Source: Asticcacaulis sp. EMRT-3
GTDB taxonomy: Bacteria; Pseudomonadota; Alphaproteobacteria; Caulobacterales; Caulobacteraceae
Assembly: GCF_030027245.1 (NCBI RefSeq)
Contig: NZ_JASERT010000003.1
Span: 1 to 64,000, forward strand
Length of the DNA stretch: 64,000 nt
Direction of reading: 5' to 3'
Position numbers and translations under genes: made by a program. Positions within the stretch are counted from its first letter, which is position 1. Every line of letters begins with the position of its first letter. The notes under the pieces were generated by a model that had not been told where the DNA came from, searched no databases, and saw only the letters and a program-made list of their open reading frames with translations. Below, piece by piece: positions 8,595-18,241 of this stretch.

Positions 8595-8714
8595 TTAATT
8601 GAACGCGCCCTCAAGAACCATGGTGCGAAATTGGCTGTCGACTTCCACAGGTGACTGGATTGCGCCATTGTCCATCCATCCCGTCAGGACGCCCATAAAG
8701 GCCTCTCCCAAAAC
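8595..8714 (-). pseudogene. C-terminal fragment of a TetR-family regulator
   Basis: Reading leftward into the stop at 8595-8597 gives about 39 codons (GEAFMGVLTGWMDNGAIQSP then VEVDSQFRTMVLEGAFN). They closely resemble the C-terminus of the intact TetR regulator at 35850-36443 (GAFMGILTAWMDTGAIQSP...). An in-frame stop lies just upstream, so this is a relic. The region from here to 8952 has no other supportable gene. Confidence 0.65.
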
Positions 8715-8952
8715 GCCCTCTCAAGAAGTGATAGAAACTACAAACGCGGGCGCATGGCGCACGCGCGACCATCGCGCCATTCCGACCGAGAGGCGGCCAG
8801 TCCTCTCGAAAACCTGAATGTCTAGCAAATTCAAAATATTAGAAATTGCCTCGACCGATTATTCATTTAGATTCAACAACTTGCTTAGCGGGATTTTTCG
8901 CACGGATTCGCCGTGAACCCCAATTCCTATGACATTGACAAGATCAGCGTCA

Positions 8953-9726
8953 TCAAGATGTAGCCGGAATCTCATCCTTCTTCGTCACAGTGAGATAAAT
9001 GACAGTTGCCAATATGGCGACAAGAAAACCTAAGCTGGTGATGGTTGTGCCAAAACCGAGTCCACCTGCAGTTTTGCCCTGTGAGAGATAGTCACCTATG
9101 GACGCTCCAAGGGGTCGAGTGAGAATATAGGCGATCCAGAAAGCGAGAACCGGGTTTAATTTAAGACGATAATAGGCAAAGGTGATGAAGGCGATCAGGC
9201 CGCCAAAAATCATCAGTGATACGAAATAGCCGAGTTGGAGCTTCTCCGCTATGAGATCGCCGGCTGCGGTACCTAGGGCAAATGTAAACAAGATAGTAAG
9301 CCAGTAGAAGCCTTCACGCCGGGTTGTGTTGATCGAGTGAACGGACAGGCTTCTTTCCACCAAGTACCAAGCACCAAAAATGGCAGCTAGCGCGGCGCTG
9401 AAAACCGTCGTTGTTATAATGAGCGAAACGCCAAGATTGTCCGTAAGATTGTCGGTGATCAGAGTACCTACGACGCTAATCAAAACGACCGCCAGCCAAT
9501 AGATCGTGGGTGTATATTTTTTTGCCCTAAACTGCACGATGAGAGCTACAAGCAAAAGAGCCCCCATAATGAGGCTCGTAATCGTCAGTCCAAGCCTTAG
9601 GCTGGAATTCAGAAAATCTGCGGCTGTCTCACCAACCGTTGTGCACAAAATTTTGATGATCCAAAAGTAAATCGTCACCTCAGGGACTTTATTTAGCATC
9701 TGTCTAGCCGTCAATTTGCTTTCCAT
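8953..9726 (-). CDS. COG4705-type integral membrane protein with a fourfold repeat
   Basis: A 257-residue, very hydrophobic inner-membrane protein resembling the uncharacterised COG4705 family. Four repeats can be seen, starting near residues 18, 74, 138 and 193, each of the form aromatic/Trp, then about eight hydrophobic residues, then G-T/A-x-x-x-D-x-L (GETAADFL, GTLITDNLTDNLG, GTAAGDLIAEKLQLG, GASIGDYL). About eight transmembrane helices fit, with conserved Asp residues within the membrane that could carry ions. It is the last gene of a leftward series with a PepSY protein, a TonB receptor, a sensor kinase/response regulator pair and an RND pump. The function is unknown; a role in metal or envelope homeostasis is inferred from neighbours only. 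Confidence 0.75.
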   Translation of the reverse strand: MESKLTARQMLNKVPEVTIYFWIIKILCTTVGETAADFLNSSLRLGLTITSLIMGALLLVALIVQFRAKKYTPTIYWLAVVLISVVGTLITDNLTDNLGVSLIITTTVFSAALAAIFGAWYLVERSLSVHSINTTRREGFYWLTILFTFALGTAAGDLIAEKLQLGYFVSLMIFGGLIAFITFAYYRLKLNPVLAFWIAYILTRPLGASIGDYLSQGKTAGGLGFGTTITSLGFLVAILATVIYLTVTKKDEIPATS

Positions 9727-10034
9727 AGGGTAACATCCAATTATTATTGTGAAACATAAGCAGTTGCGACGTGCTCTACATTCAGTGCGGCAAAAAAATA
9801 TCTGAGTAGTCCGTAAGATATAAGTTCCTGATGGCGACCGAATGGACCTGACGTGGCGGCGCTAATATTGAACGGTCTCAGGGATACTTCTGCGAAGTTG
9901 GACCTTCCAGTCGATTAGTGATGTTGCTGCCATGACAGGGCATGAAGGCGCAAGGATACGTCCGAGAAAGCCTGACCTCTCTGATTTGATTTTGAATAGG
10001 TGTTGAGGCTTGGGCACCGTTCGTATACAGAGCG

Positions 10035-10073
10035 ATAAGGACCCTCCCGCAAAGCAACCGGGAGAGTCCTTAT
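10035..10073 (-). terminator. Hairpin terminator after the PepSY gene
   Basis: A 15 bp stem with one mismatch (10035-10049 with 10059-10073) and a 9 nt loop lies 12 bp past the leftward PepSY stop codon. The stem is GC-rich at the loop side and AT at the base. No long U-run follows, but position and stability support termination. The remaining 9727-10034 contains no gene that I can support and probably the promoter of the COG4705 gene. Confidence 0.65.
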
Positions 10074-10085
10074 AATATGCGTTAA

Positions 10086-10424
10086 CTAGTCAGCTTCGTG
10101 AGCCTCCTCTGCGGCGCCTTCGGCTCCGTTTTCGAGTACGGCTCCGGTCTTGGTATCAACACCGACCTCATAGGTCTTGCCATCGGCCTTAATATCGAAG
10201 GAGTAGCGCAAGCCACTTCCTCCGGCCTCTTTCTCAGCCTCGCGATGGACTATCTTGCCGGGGCGCGCCTTCATGGCGATGGCTTCAGCCTGTGCCATTG
10301 TAACCGACGCGTGCGCAACGAGCTTCTCGCCATCGAAATGTTTGGGCTGAGAGGCTGCGACAGCCTGGCCACTAACGAGAGCGGCGCCAGCGAGTACGGC
10401 TAAAATAATATGTTTCATGTTCAT
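10086..10424 (-). CDS. Periplasmic PepSY-domain protein
   Basis: A 112-residue protein with a signal peptide (MNMKHIILAVLAGAALVSGQAVAA) and one PepSY domain: the helix VTMAQAEAIAMKARPGKIVHREAE followed by strands LRYSFDIKADGKTYEVGVDTKTGAVLE. The C-terminus is very acidic (EGAAEEAHEAD). PepSY domains are often found beside two-component systems and metal-related membrane proteins and are thought to bind or inhibit. It lies between a TonB-dependent receptor and a COG4705 protein, in the same orientation, with a terminator behind it. The true start may be the second Met. A specific partner cannot be named. Confidence 0.85.
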   Translation of the reverse strand: MNMKHIILAVLAGAALVSGQAVAASQPKHFDGEKLVAHASVTMAQAEAIAMKARPGKIVHREAEKEAGGSGLRYSFDIKADGKTYEVGVDTKTGAVLENGAEGAAEEAHEAD

Positions 10425-10438
10425 TCCTCATAGTTAGT

Positions 10439-10452
10439 GCGATCAAGATCGC
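10439..10452. promoter_or_regulatory. Short perfect palindrome upstream of the PepSY gene
   Basis: GCGATC-AA-GATCGC, a dyad with 6 bp arms, lies 15 bp upstream of the PepSY start. It could be an operator or a leader hairpin; no regulator can be assigned. Confidence 0.3.
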
Positions 10453-10555
10453 GTTGAGGTGTAGTATTGCTTTGTGAAATGAGATGAACCTGATCGGAAA
10501 GTGGCAAATCTAAGGTATTTCCCGATGCGTTTGCGTTCAGCCCTGCGAACTCGCA

Positions 10556-12715
10556 CTATTGTTCGTAGGAAAAATCGCCGCTCGGAGTCTTGTCGCCACC
10601 AAATGTATAACTGAGGCCGACATAAGCGAGACGGCCTGACTGGCGACGCTCATAGGTTCCGACATAGGTTGGTGTGTCAAAGACTCGCTTTTGCTTCTGG
10701 CTGTTGAACAAATCACTTACGGTAGCGACTAATGCCAGCTTCTTGCTGATCTCGTGCCGGTAGCCTACGTCCAGTGTAGCGTAGGGAAAGACATATCCTT
10801 GCGCCGTCAGGCGCTTGCCACGATAAGCCGTGGAAACTTGCACGCGATCCTTCGCCGTGGCCTGATAGTCGAGCGAAAACTTCGCGTTCATACCGATGGT
10901 TGACCTAGCGCCTGCGCCCAGGGCCAGCGCATTGACTTCGGAATAGAAGGCATTGCCGCTCAGATTATAGCCCAATGCAGGCGTGAACTTGCCGGAGGCG
11001 ATGAACTCCAAACCACCCGAGCGCGAATGGGGCAAATTGACCTCCCGGATCAACGCGACATCGGGATTGATGACGCTCAGGACTTCAGTGTCGCCATTGC
11101 GACTCTTGCGATAATAGGCCGTGAGTTCATAACTCTGTCCGGCACGTGCGGAATGTCGAAAGCCTGCCTCGAGTGAGTCGGTTGTTTCGGGCTTCAGCAA
11201 AGGATTGCCCTGATGAAGATTGTTCGGATCGGACGCATTGATGTAGGGATTTAGATCTTCCGGATCGCGGCGGCGTACGCGTTTGGAATATCCCAGTGTC
11301 AGGCTATCTTGGTCGGTCAGAGCATAGATGGCATTCAATGTTGGATAGATCGTAGCATAGGACTGTGCGCTTATGTCGCCGGTAACGATCTGAAGCGTCC
11401 TAAAATGCACCGTTTCTGCCCGGAGGCCAGCCAGTACTTCGAACTTTCCGAACGCATTGTCATAGGTGAGGTAAGCGGCGTTTATCGTCTGTCGATAGCG
11501 AAACGAATTATCGAACGCATGCGCCTGCTTCAGGCGCACGTCAGGCACAATACCACGAGCCACCGTGTCGTCGAAACGATTCTGATCGTACTCACTGTCC
11601 GTACCAAGTTTTAATGTCCCGCCCGAGGCAAGAGGCCGGATGTAGTCGAGACTAAACTCGCTGACGCCGTAGCTTTCGCGATGAAAATCTTGCTCAACCG
11701 AGCTTGGCGTCGAGGGCGATGCATAGAATGTGCGATAATTGTAGACGTTTTTTTCGACGCTTTGGCTGGTCTGAACTAGCAGTGAAAGCTCCTCGCCCGG
11801 CCGATCGGTCTTGCGGTCATAGCTTAAGCTGGCACCGGAGTCAGTCCGCGGTCCTCCGCCGTAGCCGTCACGAGAAAATGCCGATGGATTGGCACCGACT
11901 GAGTTCGATTGTTGCTCTGTTCTTCGACGTTCATCGCGCGTGGCGTAATTAAGAGAGGCGCCGAAATCCTGTTTGTCCGTTGGCGTGTAGTTCAGCCCAA
12001 TAGTGCCAGACTTTCGATTTCCATTTTCGGTCTGTTCGGTCCGAGATTGTGTCGTACCGCTTGCGCTTCCAGACGCTACCGTCCGGGTAACATTGCGGCG
12101 CTGGCGGACATCGTTACGAACATCAAAGCTCCCATGTAGAGCAAGCGCTTTGTGTGTAATGCGCATGGACAGATCAGCATTGTAACGTCCGGCGTCCCCA
12201 ATGTTAACAATCGCCGCTCCAGATGACGCGTGCTGTTCAGATTTGCGGGTGACGATGTTGATCACACCGCCAAGTCCATCAGGTCTGAACGCGGCAGAGG
12301 GTGAAGTCATGACCTCAACCTGCTGAATTTGTGAGGCGGAGAGGCTTTGAAGGGCCGCTGCACGGGCCGAACCCTGCATTTCCGCTAGCGGCTTGCCGTC
12401 GATGAGAACGCTAACGCTTGTATCGCCACGAAGACTAACATTGCCATCCGCATCGACCTCGACTGAAGGCAAGTGGTTCAGAATGTCGGCCGCGCTGGCG
12501 CTCGCTGACATGACATCCGCGTCGGTTCTGTATACCTTTCGATCTACCTTGTTGATGATGATTGGTCTTTTTGCAACGACCGTCACAGTCACCGCACCGG
12601 TAGCGGCGACCTTCACAGTGGCATCGCTTTTCGGCGAAGACTTTCCCTGTGCCATCGCCATGTGCGTAAACAGAAGGGGCGCGGCCAGAGCAGAAACGAT
12701 TGCGAGCTGTTTCAT
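10556..12715 (-). CDS. TonB-dependent receptor, plug plus OMP_b-brl-type barrel
   Basis: About 719 residues. The ATG at 12715 is chosen because GAGGA lies 6-7 nt upstream and the signal peptide (MKQLAIVSALAAPLLFTHMAMAQ) starts there. A plug domain follows (ILNHLPSVEVDADGNVSLRGDTSVSVLIDGKPL, IQQVEVMTSPSAAFRPDGLGGVINIVTRK), then a long beta-barrel of the outer-membrane beta-barrel type seen in proteins annotated as TonB-dependent receptors without a known ligand. Downstream of a sensor kinase/response regulator pair in the same direction, so regulation by that pair is likely by position. The ligand may be a metal complex, given the adjacent RND pump, but this is inference. Confidence 0.88.
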   Translation of the reverse strand: MKQLAIVSALAAPLLFTHMAMAQGKSSPKSDATVKVAATGAVTVTVVAKRPIIINKVDRKVYRTDADVMSASASAADILNHLPSVEVDADGNVSLRGDTSVSVLIDGKPLAEMQGSARAAALQSLSASQIQQVEVMTSPSAAFRPDGLGGVINIVTRKSEQHASSGAAIVNIGDAGRYNADLSMRITHKALALHGSFDVRNDVRQRRNVTRTVASGSASGTTQSRTEQTENGNRKSGTIGLNYTPTDKQDFGASLNYATRDERRRTEQQSNSVGANPSAFSRDGYGGGPRTDSGASLSYDRKTDRPGEELSLLVQTSQSVEKNVYNYRTFYASPSTPSSVEQDFHRESYGVSEFSLDYIRPLASGGTLKLGTDSEYDQNRFDDTVARGIVPDVRLKQAHAFDNSFRYRQTINAAYLTYDNAFGKFEVLAGLRAETVHFRTLQIVTGDISAQSYATIYPTLNAIYALTDQDSLTLGYSKRVRRRDPEDLNPYINASDPNNLHQGNPLLKPETTDSLEAGFRHSARAGQSYELTAYYRKSRNGDTEVLSVINPDVALIREVNLPHSRSGGLEFIASGKFTPALGYNLSGNAFYSEVNALALGAGARSTIGMNAKFSLDYQATAKDRVQVSTAYRGKRLTAQGYVFPYATLDVGYRHEISKKLALVATVSDLFNSQKQKRVFDTPTYVGTYERRQSGRLAYVGLSYTFGGDKTPSGDFSYEQ

Positions 12716-12961
12716 ATTCGTCCTCGCTTGCAAAACGGCTCCTCCGATAAGGTCATCGCGCTATGTGAGGTGAGTGGAGGGATAGGCTGCAAAATACTGC
12801 ATGCGGGCGCAATCAAGGATTTAGCTCTTCCAGTCGAGAGGCTAAAAAACGACCTCCAGCACTTGAAGCTGCCGTCGTCGAGCGACTGTTGCGCACCGGA
12901 GGCAGCAAATGCCGTCCTAGCCAGTCCTGTCGCGCACATAAACATCAACGGCATTTTCATA
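12712..12961 (-). CDS. Possible small secreted peptide between kinase and receptor genes
   Basis: An open frame of about 82 residues starts at 12961 behind AGGGA, with a short signal-like N-terminus (MKMPLMFMCATGLARTAFAA). The rest shows no domain and has Cys residues scattered. It ends overlapping the start of the receptor gene by 4 bp. It may be a real small protein, a decayed gene, or a chance frame in the 303 bp gap; I lean to low confidence. Confidence 0.25.
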
Positions 12962-13018
12962 TGGAATTCCCTAGCGGCTGATGTCTTACCGTAGAAAAAT
13001 GAGTGCAAACTGAAATTC

Positions 13019-14377
13019 TTAGGCCAGAAAGTGCAGATAGACGATTAAGCCCGCGCCGTCTGCGGGATTGGCAAGGTGGATCTCAGCACCGATAAGTTCG
13101 CAAATGGTGCGCACGATCGCCAGACCGAGGCCGCTGCCTGCCCGAGTATTGCCCTGGATGCGATAAAATCGACCAAAGACCTTATCCTGCTCGACCTCGG
13201 GGATGCCCGGGCCATGATCACGCAGCACAAATTCGGTTGTTTCACCCGCGCGACCTATGCTCACTTCGACAGCGCTACCCGGCGCTGAGTGTTTAATGGC
13301 ATTGTCCAATAGGTTGCTCAGCAGAAGGTTGAGCAGTGGCTTGTTAGCCGTGATGAACACGTCTTCATCACCTGTCAGGATCAGATCCAGGCCGCGCGCA
13401 TGCGCCTTGGCGTAAAGTTCACCTAGTGCCTCGCGCGTGGAATCGTATAGATTTATAGGTGTCAATTTTGCGGGCGTGTGCGAAATGCGCGCAAGCGTCA
13501 ATAATTGATCGAGCAAGCGTGAGGTGCGTTGCACGCCGCCCATAAGCGCATCAAATGCGCGCTGCCTGTCACGCTCGGTCAGGGCGGCTCGAGCGACTTC
13601 GGCCTGAACACCGAGGGCAGCAAGCGGTGTGCGCAGTTCATGGGCAGCATTGTCGGTGAACAGACGTTCCTGATCACGAGAGACTGCGAGTTTCGTTAAA
13701 AGAGCATTGATCGAGTCTGAAAGCGGGGCCAATTCAGATGGCAACTTGTCGCCATCGACACGGCCAAGATCATTGGGCGAGCGCCTGCGAATAACCGCAG
13801 CGAAAGAGCGCAAATCGCGTAAGCCCCACCGAATACCAAGCCAGACACCCAGCATAATAATCGGCATGACGAACAACAATGGCAAAGACACGCCCCAAAC
13901 AATGCGTTGTGATATTTCTTGTCTCGCCTGCAACCTTTCCGCCACTTCTACCAGGATGTGGTCAGACGGACTGCGATATGTGAAAATGCGCCACTTTGCC
14001 CCATTGCGACGAATGACCCTGAAACCACTGGCTTCAGCCGGCGTGTTGGCGTTTGGCGCATTGCCTGACGCCATAACAATCAGACCGTTCCGCCAGACGC
14101 GAAAACTACGCCAGCTTGAATACTCATTAAGCGCAGCCTCATCCTCTGGCGATAGTCCCATATTACCGTTCTCAACTTGGAAGCGTTGCGGATCCTGTTC
14201 CGCGCGTGCCAGCTTCCAGAGCTCCTGTGCCGAAGAGATCATTTGCGAGTCGTAGACCTCGGAGATTTCATCGTCCGCACTCATATATGCAATCGCGCCG
14301 ATCAAGACGGTGATCAACACGAACGGCAGGGCAACGCCTTTCAGAATCTGCCATGTCAGGGAGCCGCGCTTCGTCAT
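13019..14377 (-). CDS. Two-component sensor histidine kinase (QseC/PmrB type)
   Basis: A 452-residue inner-membrane kinase. A first transmembrane helix (about residues 13-33), a periplasmic loop to about 155 and a second helix (about 160-182) precede a HAMP-like linker. The HisKA domain has the phosphoacceptor His246 in AAHELRTPLAALG, and the ATPase domain has N box LLDNAIKHSAPGS, G1 RDHGPGIP and G2 GSGLGLAIV. Its start overlaps the response regulator stop by 4 bp, so the two are translationally coupled. Neighbours (RND pump before, TonB receptor and PepSY after) suggest that it senses a periplasmic metal or envelope signal. Confidence 0.93.
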   Translation of the reverse strand: MTKRGSLTWQILKGVALPFVLITVLIGAIAYMSADDEISEVYDSQMISSAQELWKLARAEQDPQRFQVENGNMGLSPEDEAALNEYSSWRSFRVWRNGLIVMASGNAPNANTPAEASGFRVIRRNGAKWRIFTYRSPSDHILVEVAERLQARQEISQRIVWGVSLPLLFVMPIIMLGVWLGIRWGLRDLRSFAAVIRRRSPNDLGRVDGDKLPSELAPLSDSINALLTKLAVSRDQERLFTDNAAHELRTPLAALGVQAEVARAALTERDRQRAFDALMGGVQRTSRLLDQLLTLARISHTPAKLTPINLYDSTREALGELYAKAHARGLDLILTGDEDVFITANKPLLNLLLSNLLDNAIKHSAPGSAVEVSIGRAGETTEFVLRDHGPGIPEVEQDKVFGRFYRIQGNTRAGSGLGLAIVRTICELIGAEIHLANPADGAGLIVYLHFLA

Positions 14378-15027
14378 GGATTGATCACATAGCCGATACC
14401 ACGCAATGTTGTAATTAAATCCTTCCCCAGCTTCTTGCGCAGAGTGTAGATGGTGGCTTCAACCGTATTGCTCTCGAAGTCGTCATTCCAACTATATATC
14501 TGTTGTTCGATTTCCGACTTGCTGACGACCCGGCCGACGCGTTGCATGAGTAGTTCAAGGATCTGATATTCGCGTGCCCGCATTTTGACCCAATTACCGC
14601 CTTTGCGCACGGCGCGGGCTGACGTATCGAGCTCAATGTCCCGAAATAGGATCGTGGGATTGGCGCGTCCATGGCTGCGTCGTTGGACGGCGCGCAGCCT
14701 AGCAAGCAGTTCACCGAGCGCGAAAGGTTTGACGACGTAGTCGTCGGCCCCGAGATCGAGCCCCTCAATCCGGTCGGCAACCCCGTCACGTGCCGTCATA
14801 ATAATGACTGGCAGATCCAAACTGGTCCGGAGTGTTCGCAAAACATCAAAGCCAGAGATTCCTGGCAGATTGATATCGAGGATCATAGCTTCGTAGGCGT
14901 TAGTACGCAGGGCTAGAAGCGCATCTGGACCATCTTTGATCCAGTCGGTGAGGTAGCCGCCCTGGCTCAGACCGGCCTGAAGGGCCTCGCCTAGCATTTC
15001 GTCGTCCTCGACAAGTAAAATCCGCAT
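14374..15027 (-). CDS. OmpR-family response regulator
   Basis: A 217-residue regulator. The receiver domain has the acidic pair E7-D8-D9, phosphoacceptor Asp51 (LDINLPG), a Thr/Ser switch at MTAR and Lys100 (VVKPF). A C-terminal winged-helix domain follows (REYQILELLMQRVGRVVSKSEIE, NTVEATIYTLRKKLG, LRGIGYVI). It is the QseB/PmrA type and overlaps the cognate kinase gene by 4 bp. The RND pump gene ends 130 bp upstream in the same orientation, so the pair may be partly co-transcribed with the pump or have its own promoter in that gap. Confidence 0.93.
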   Translation of the reverse strand: MRILLVEDDEMLGEALQAGLSQGGYLTDWIKDGPDALLALRTNAYEAMILDINLPGISGFDVLRTLRTSLDLPVIIMTARDGVADRIEGLDLGADDYVVKPFALGELLARLRAVQRRSHGRANPTILFRDIELDTSARAVRKGGNWVKMRAREYQILELLMQRVGRVVSKSEIEQQIYSWNDDFESNTVEATIYTLRKKLGKDLITTLRGIGYVINP

Positions 15028-15157
15028 GGGTCGGACTGTAGCATGGTAAGATAAGACGAAACTGAAGCCACTTACGATTGTAGACCAACTCGCTCAACGA
15101 CTGCCGTTTACAGCTTTTGCGTCGTCGATGGTTGTTCCCGGTATATCACACCCTCAG

Positions 15158-18100
15158 TCACTTAGCCCTACGCCGAAAACGCCAGATCAGGCTGGGCAAG
15201 AGAATTAGACTTAGAAACGTAGAAGTCACTAGCCCGCCAAGAATAACAATCGCCATCGGCCCCTGAATTTCGCGTCCCGCCTGCCCTGTTTCCAGCGCCA
15301 GAGGCAGCAGCCCCAGGGCAGTTACTAATGCGGTCATCAAAATGGGCGTTACGCGCTCGCGTGTGGCCGTCAATACAGTACTCTCCGACCAAGGGTGGCC
15401 TTCAGCCAACAGTTGATCTGTATGCGCCAGCAATAGGATTGCGTTGCGCGCTGCTACGCCCAGCAGGGTTACGAAACCAACCAGCGCTCCCAGCGACAGA
15501 CTTCCACCGCTGAGGGCGACGGCAGCCACACCACCTACCAACGCGAACGGAGCTGAGGCTACAATCAGCCACACTGCTCTAGCTTCCCGGAAGGCCAGAA
15601 CCAGCAAAGCCACAATGCCAACTAAAGCCAGCGCGGTGTTGAACAATAGCTCGTTGCGGGCCTTAATCAAGTCATCGGCTACGCTAACATAATCGAGATA
15701 GACGCCCGGTGGCAGCTTTACTTTTGCAGCGATGGTCGCCTTGGCGGCCAAGGTAACGCGCGTGACTTCGCTTGGTTTCGGGTTAGCGGTGACGGTTTCA
15801 ACCAACTGACCACCGATATGTGAAATCTGGGTGCGACTGTCGCCCAGTGTGACCTTTGCGATGTCGGACAGACGTGCCAAATCTCCATTGGCGCCGCGCA
15901 CCAGCAGTTCTCCTACCGCCTCGGGGCTTTGTCGGAGGTTCTGCGGCAGGGTGACGGCCACATTGATGACGCGGTCAGTGCGGTAAATCTGTGTGGCGTC
16001 GATTCCCTTATAGGCGCTCTGAACGGCGTTTAGCACATCCTTGGGTGATATGCCGCGCGCCGACGCTGCCTGACGGTTAATATCCACATGCACACTTGGC
16101 GCCTTAGGCGGTGTGGTGAGTTTGACATCGTTGGCGCCTTTTACGTCTTGCAGAACTGAAGCGATCTGATTTGCGACATGGTCGAGCGTGTCCGCGTCTG
16201 CGCCATATACATTGATGGCAAGGTTGGCCGTCTCGCCCGTCAGGGATTCGCCAATACGGTCGCCGAGAAAGGTGACGACATCGGTTTGCAGGCCCGGATA
16301 GTGATCAAGCACCTCATGAATTTTCGCTTCGATTGCATCTTGCCGCGCGCCTGATAGATGCGGCTTGAGCTCCAGTTGAAACTCACTACGCTCGGTTCCT
16401 GAAGTATCTTCGCTACCAGGCGCCCGACCGATGGCTTGTTCAATCCCTGAGATACCCGGTATGGCAAGGATCTCTTTCGAGATCGACTCACCATAGCGTC
16501 GCGTCACCTGAAGGGAGGTTCCCGGTTGCGCCGCAACCTGAAGAACGAAATGCCCCTCCCTAAAGGAGGGCATCAACTCGCTTCTGAAGAAAAATAAACC
16601 CATGATCGCCGCCAAAGTCGCTAACCCAGTAGCAATCATCACCGTGCTGGGACGTGCAAAAACACGACGCAGCAACTTTTCGTGGCCATCTTTCAGCCGC
16701 GTCATCAGTTTTGGTTCCGGCGGTAATTGGCTGTGCTCCAGAAAGAGGAAGCTGAGTGCTGGCGTCACTGTCATGGCAATAAACAACGAAATCAGCGTTG
16801 CCAGAATGAAAGCGGTCGCCAGGGGGGCAAAAAACGCTCCCTGCAAGCCATGCATCATGACGACCGGCACCAATACGAGTGCTACCACCAGAGTCGCATA
16901 GATAACCGGTGAACGCACTTCCAGTGAGGCCTTCAAAATGACTCCGATTGTCGCTTCGCTTCTGCCTTCTGGCATATCGCGATTTTGGCGCAGCCGACGG
17001 ACAATGTTCTCGACGTCGATGACTGCGTCATCGACGACCACGCCCAACGCCACGGCCAGCCCGCCCAGAGTCATGGTGTTGATCGTCACGCCTGCACGAT
17101 CCAGCACCATAATCGCAACCAGTAATGAAAGAGGAATACTGACAAAGGAGATGAGTACAGTCTTGATATTGCGCATGAAAGCAAAAAGGATGACAGCGAT
17201 CAGAGCAGCACCAATTAACAGGTCTTCAGTAATCCCAGCCAGGGCGGTTTCAATGAAGTTTGCTGGGCGGTGTAAACCCGTCACCATCTCGATACCCTGC
17301 GATGCCATAGCGGGCTTCATCTCGGCAAGCGCTTTTTCGACTTCGTGCGTGACCTTGAGCGTGTTCGAGCCATACTGGCTTGACAGGACGATCAGCACCC
17401 CGGGCTTACCCATGATTACGGCGTCGCCGAAATCGGGCGCAGGCGCCTCAACCACTTGGGCAACGTCGCCAATGTGCAGGCCCTGCGCTCCAGCAGCAGT
17501 GATCGGTGCGGCAGCAATGTCATCGGTCGTCGCGGCCTGCGTTTTCGGCTCGACAAGAATGCGTTGTTCGGAGGTATCTATGAAGCCGCCGCCGCTTATG
17601 GCGGTTGCAGCTTGTGTCGCCGCAACAACATCTGACAAACTGAGGCCAAAAGTTTGCAGGGCATGTGGATCAACGCGCACTTCGATGCGTCGTACCTCGC
17701 CGCCATAGACAGCCGCGCGCGCTACACCTGGTACGGCCATCAGACGCGGCCGCAGCTTCCACTGTACCCAATCGCGCAAGGCCTGCGGCCCCTCCGACTT
17801 ACTGAGAAACCCAACGGCTAATAGATCCATGGTTGGCGATGTCAGCGGCGACAGGGTCGGCGCGCCAACTCCGTTCGGAAGCGTCTGGGGTACATCATTG
17901 AGCGCCTCAGCAACGATTTGGCGTGCCCGATATGGTTCGGATCCGTCGTTAAAGATAACCTGAACGATGCTGAGGCCCTGAATGGAGGTTGAGCGAACCT
18001 GCTTGACGCCCTGCGCCCCATTGACCGCCTGTTCGACCGGGCGTGTGACGAGCTGCTCGACCTGCGCGGCCGACAAACCCGGTGATTCGGTCTGGATCTC

Positions 18101-18241
18101 GGCCTGGGGAGGCACAAAATCAGGGAAGACGTCATAATTGGCACGGGCCAGCGTCAGGCCACCGGCGACAAGCGCAAGAGCCGCCGCAACAGCGATTAAG
18201 CGCGGGTGTTTGAGGCAGGTGCCAACAAGACGGGACAGCAT
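15158..18241 (-). CDS. RND efflux pump inner-membrane permease
   Basis: A 1027-residue RND transporter with 12 expected helices and two large periplasmic loops, full length. The N-terminus (YDVFPDFVPPQAEIQTESPGLS) resembles the heavy-metal/CusA-like branch, and the helix-4 motif VVVDDAVIDVEN (Asp404/Asp405) carries the proton-relay acids. The motif differs from the CusA/CzcA pattern [13 protein letters not shown] seen at 32260, so the substrate may not be a classic Cus or Czc ion. It overlaps the adaptor gene by 1 bp and forms a CBA operon (outer-membrane factor, adaptor, permease) read leftward. Substrate uncertain; the regulatory neighbours suggest a cation. Confidence 0.88.
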   Translation of the reverse strand: MLSRLVGTCLKHPRLIAVAAALALVAGGLTLARANYDVFPDFVPPQAEIQTESPGLSAAQVEQLVTRPVEQAVNGAQGVKQVRSTSIQGLSIVQVIFNDGSEPYRARQIVAEALNDVPQTLPNGVGAPTLSPLTSPTMDLLAVGFLSKSEGPQALRDWVQWKLRPRLMAVPGVARAAVYGGEVRRIEVRVDPHALQTFGLSLSDVVAATQAATAISGGGFIDTSEQRILVEPKTQAATTDDIAAAPITAAGAQGLHIGDVAQVVEAPAPDFGDAVIMGKPGVLIVLSSQYGSNTLKVTHEVEKALAEMKPAMASQGIEMVTGLHRPANFIETALAGITEDLLIGAALIAVILFAFMRNIKTVLISFVSIPLSLLVAIMVLDRAGVTINTMTLGGLAVALGVVVDDAVIDVENIVRRLRQNRDMPEGRSEATIGVILKASLEVRSPVIYATLVVALVLVPVVMMHGLQGAFFAPLATAFILATLISLFIAMTVTPALSFLFLEHSQLPPEPKLMTRLKDGHEKLLRRVFARPSTVMIATGLATLAAIMGLFFFRSELMPSFREGHFVLQVAAQPGTSLQVTRRYGESISKEILAIPGISGIEQAIGRAPGSEDTSGTERSEFQLELKPHLSGARQDAIEAKIHEVLDHYPGLQTDVVTFLGDRIGESLTGETANLAINVYGADADTLDHVANQIASVLQDVKGANDVKLTTPPKAPSVHVDINRQAASARGISPKDVLNAVQSAYKGIDATQIYRTDRVINVAVTLPQNLRQSPEAVGELLVRGANGDLARLSDIAKVTLGDSRTQISHIGGQLVETVTANPKPSEVTRVTLAAKATIAAKVKLPPGVYLDYVSVADDLIKARNELLFNTALALVGIVALLVLAFREARAVWLIVASAPFALVGGVAAVALSGGSLSLGALVGFVTLLGVAARNAILLLAHTDQLLAEGHPWSESTVLTATRERVTPILMTALVTALGLLPLALETGQAGREIQGPMAIVILGGLVTSTFLSLILLPSLIWRFRRRAK

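Noticed and set aside
16938..17708. 256-codon open frame on the plus strand
   Set aside because: Fully antisense to the RND permease gene, which has clear family motifs. The frame shows no domain and is a GC-rich coding shadow.
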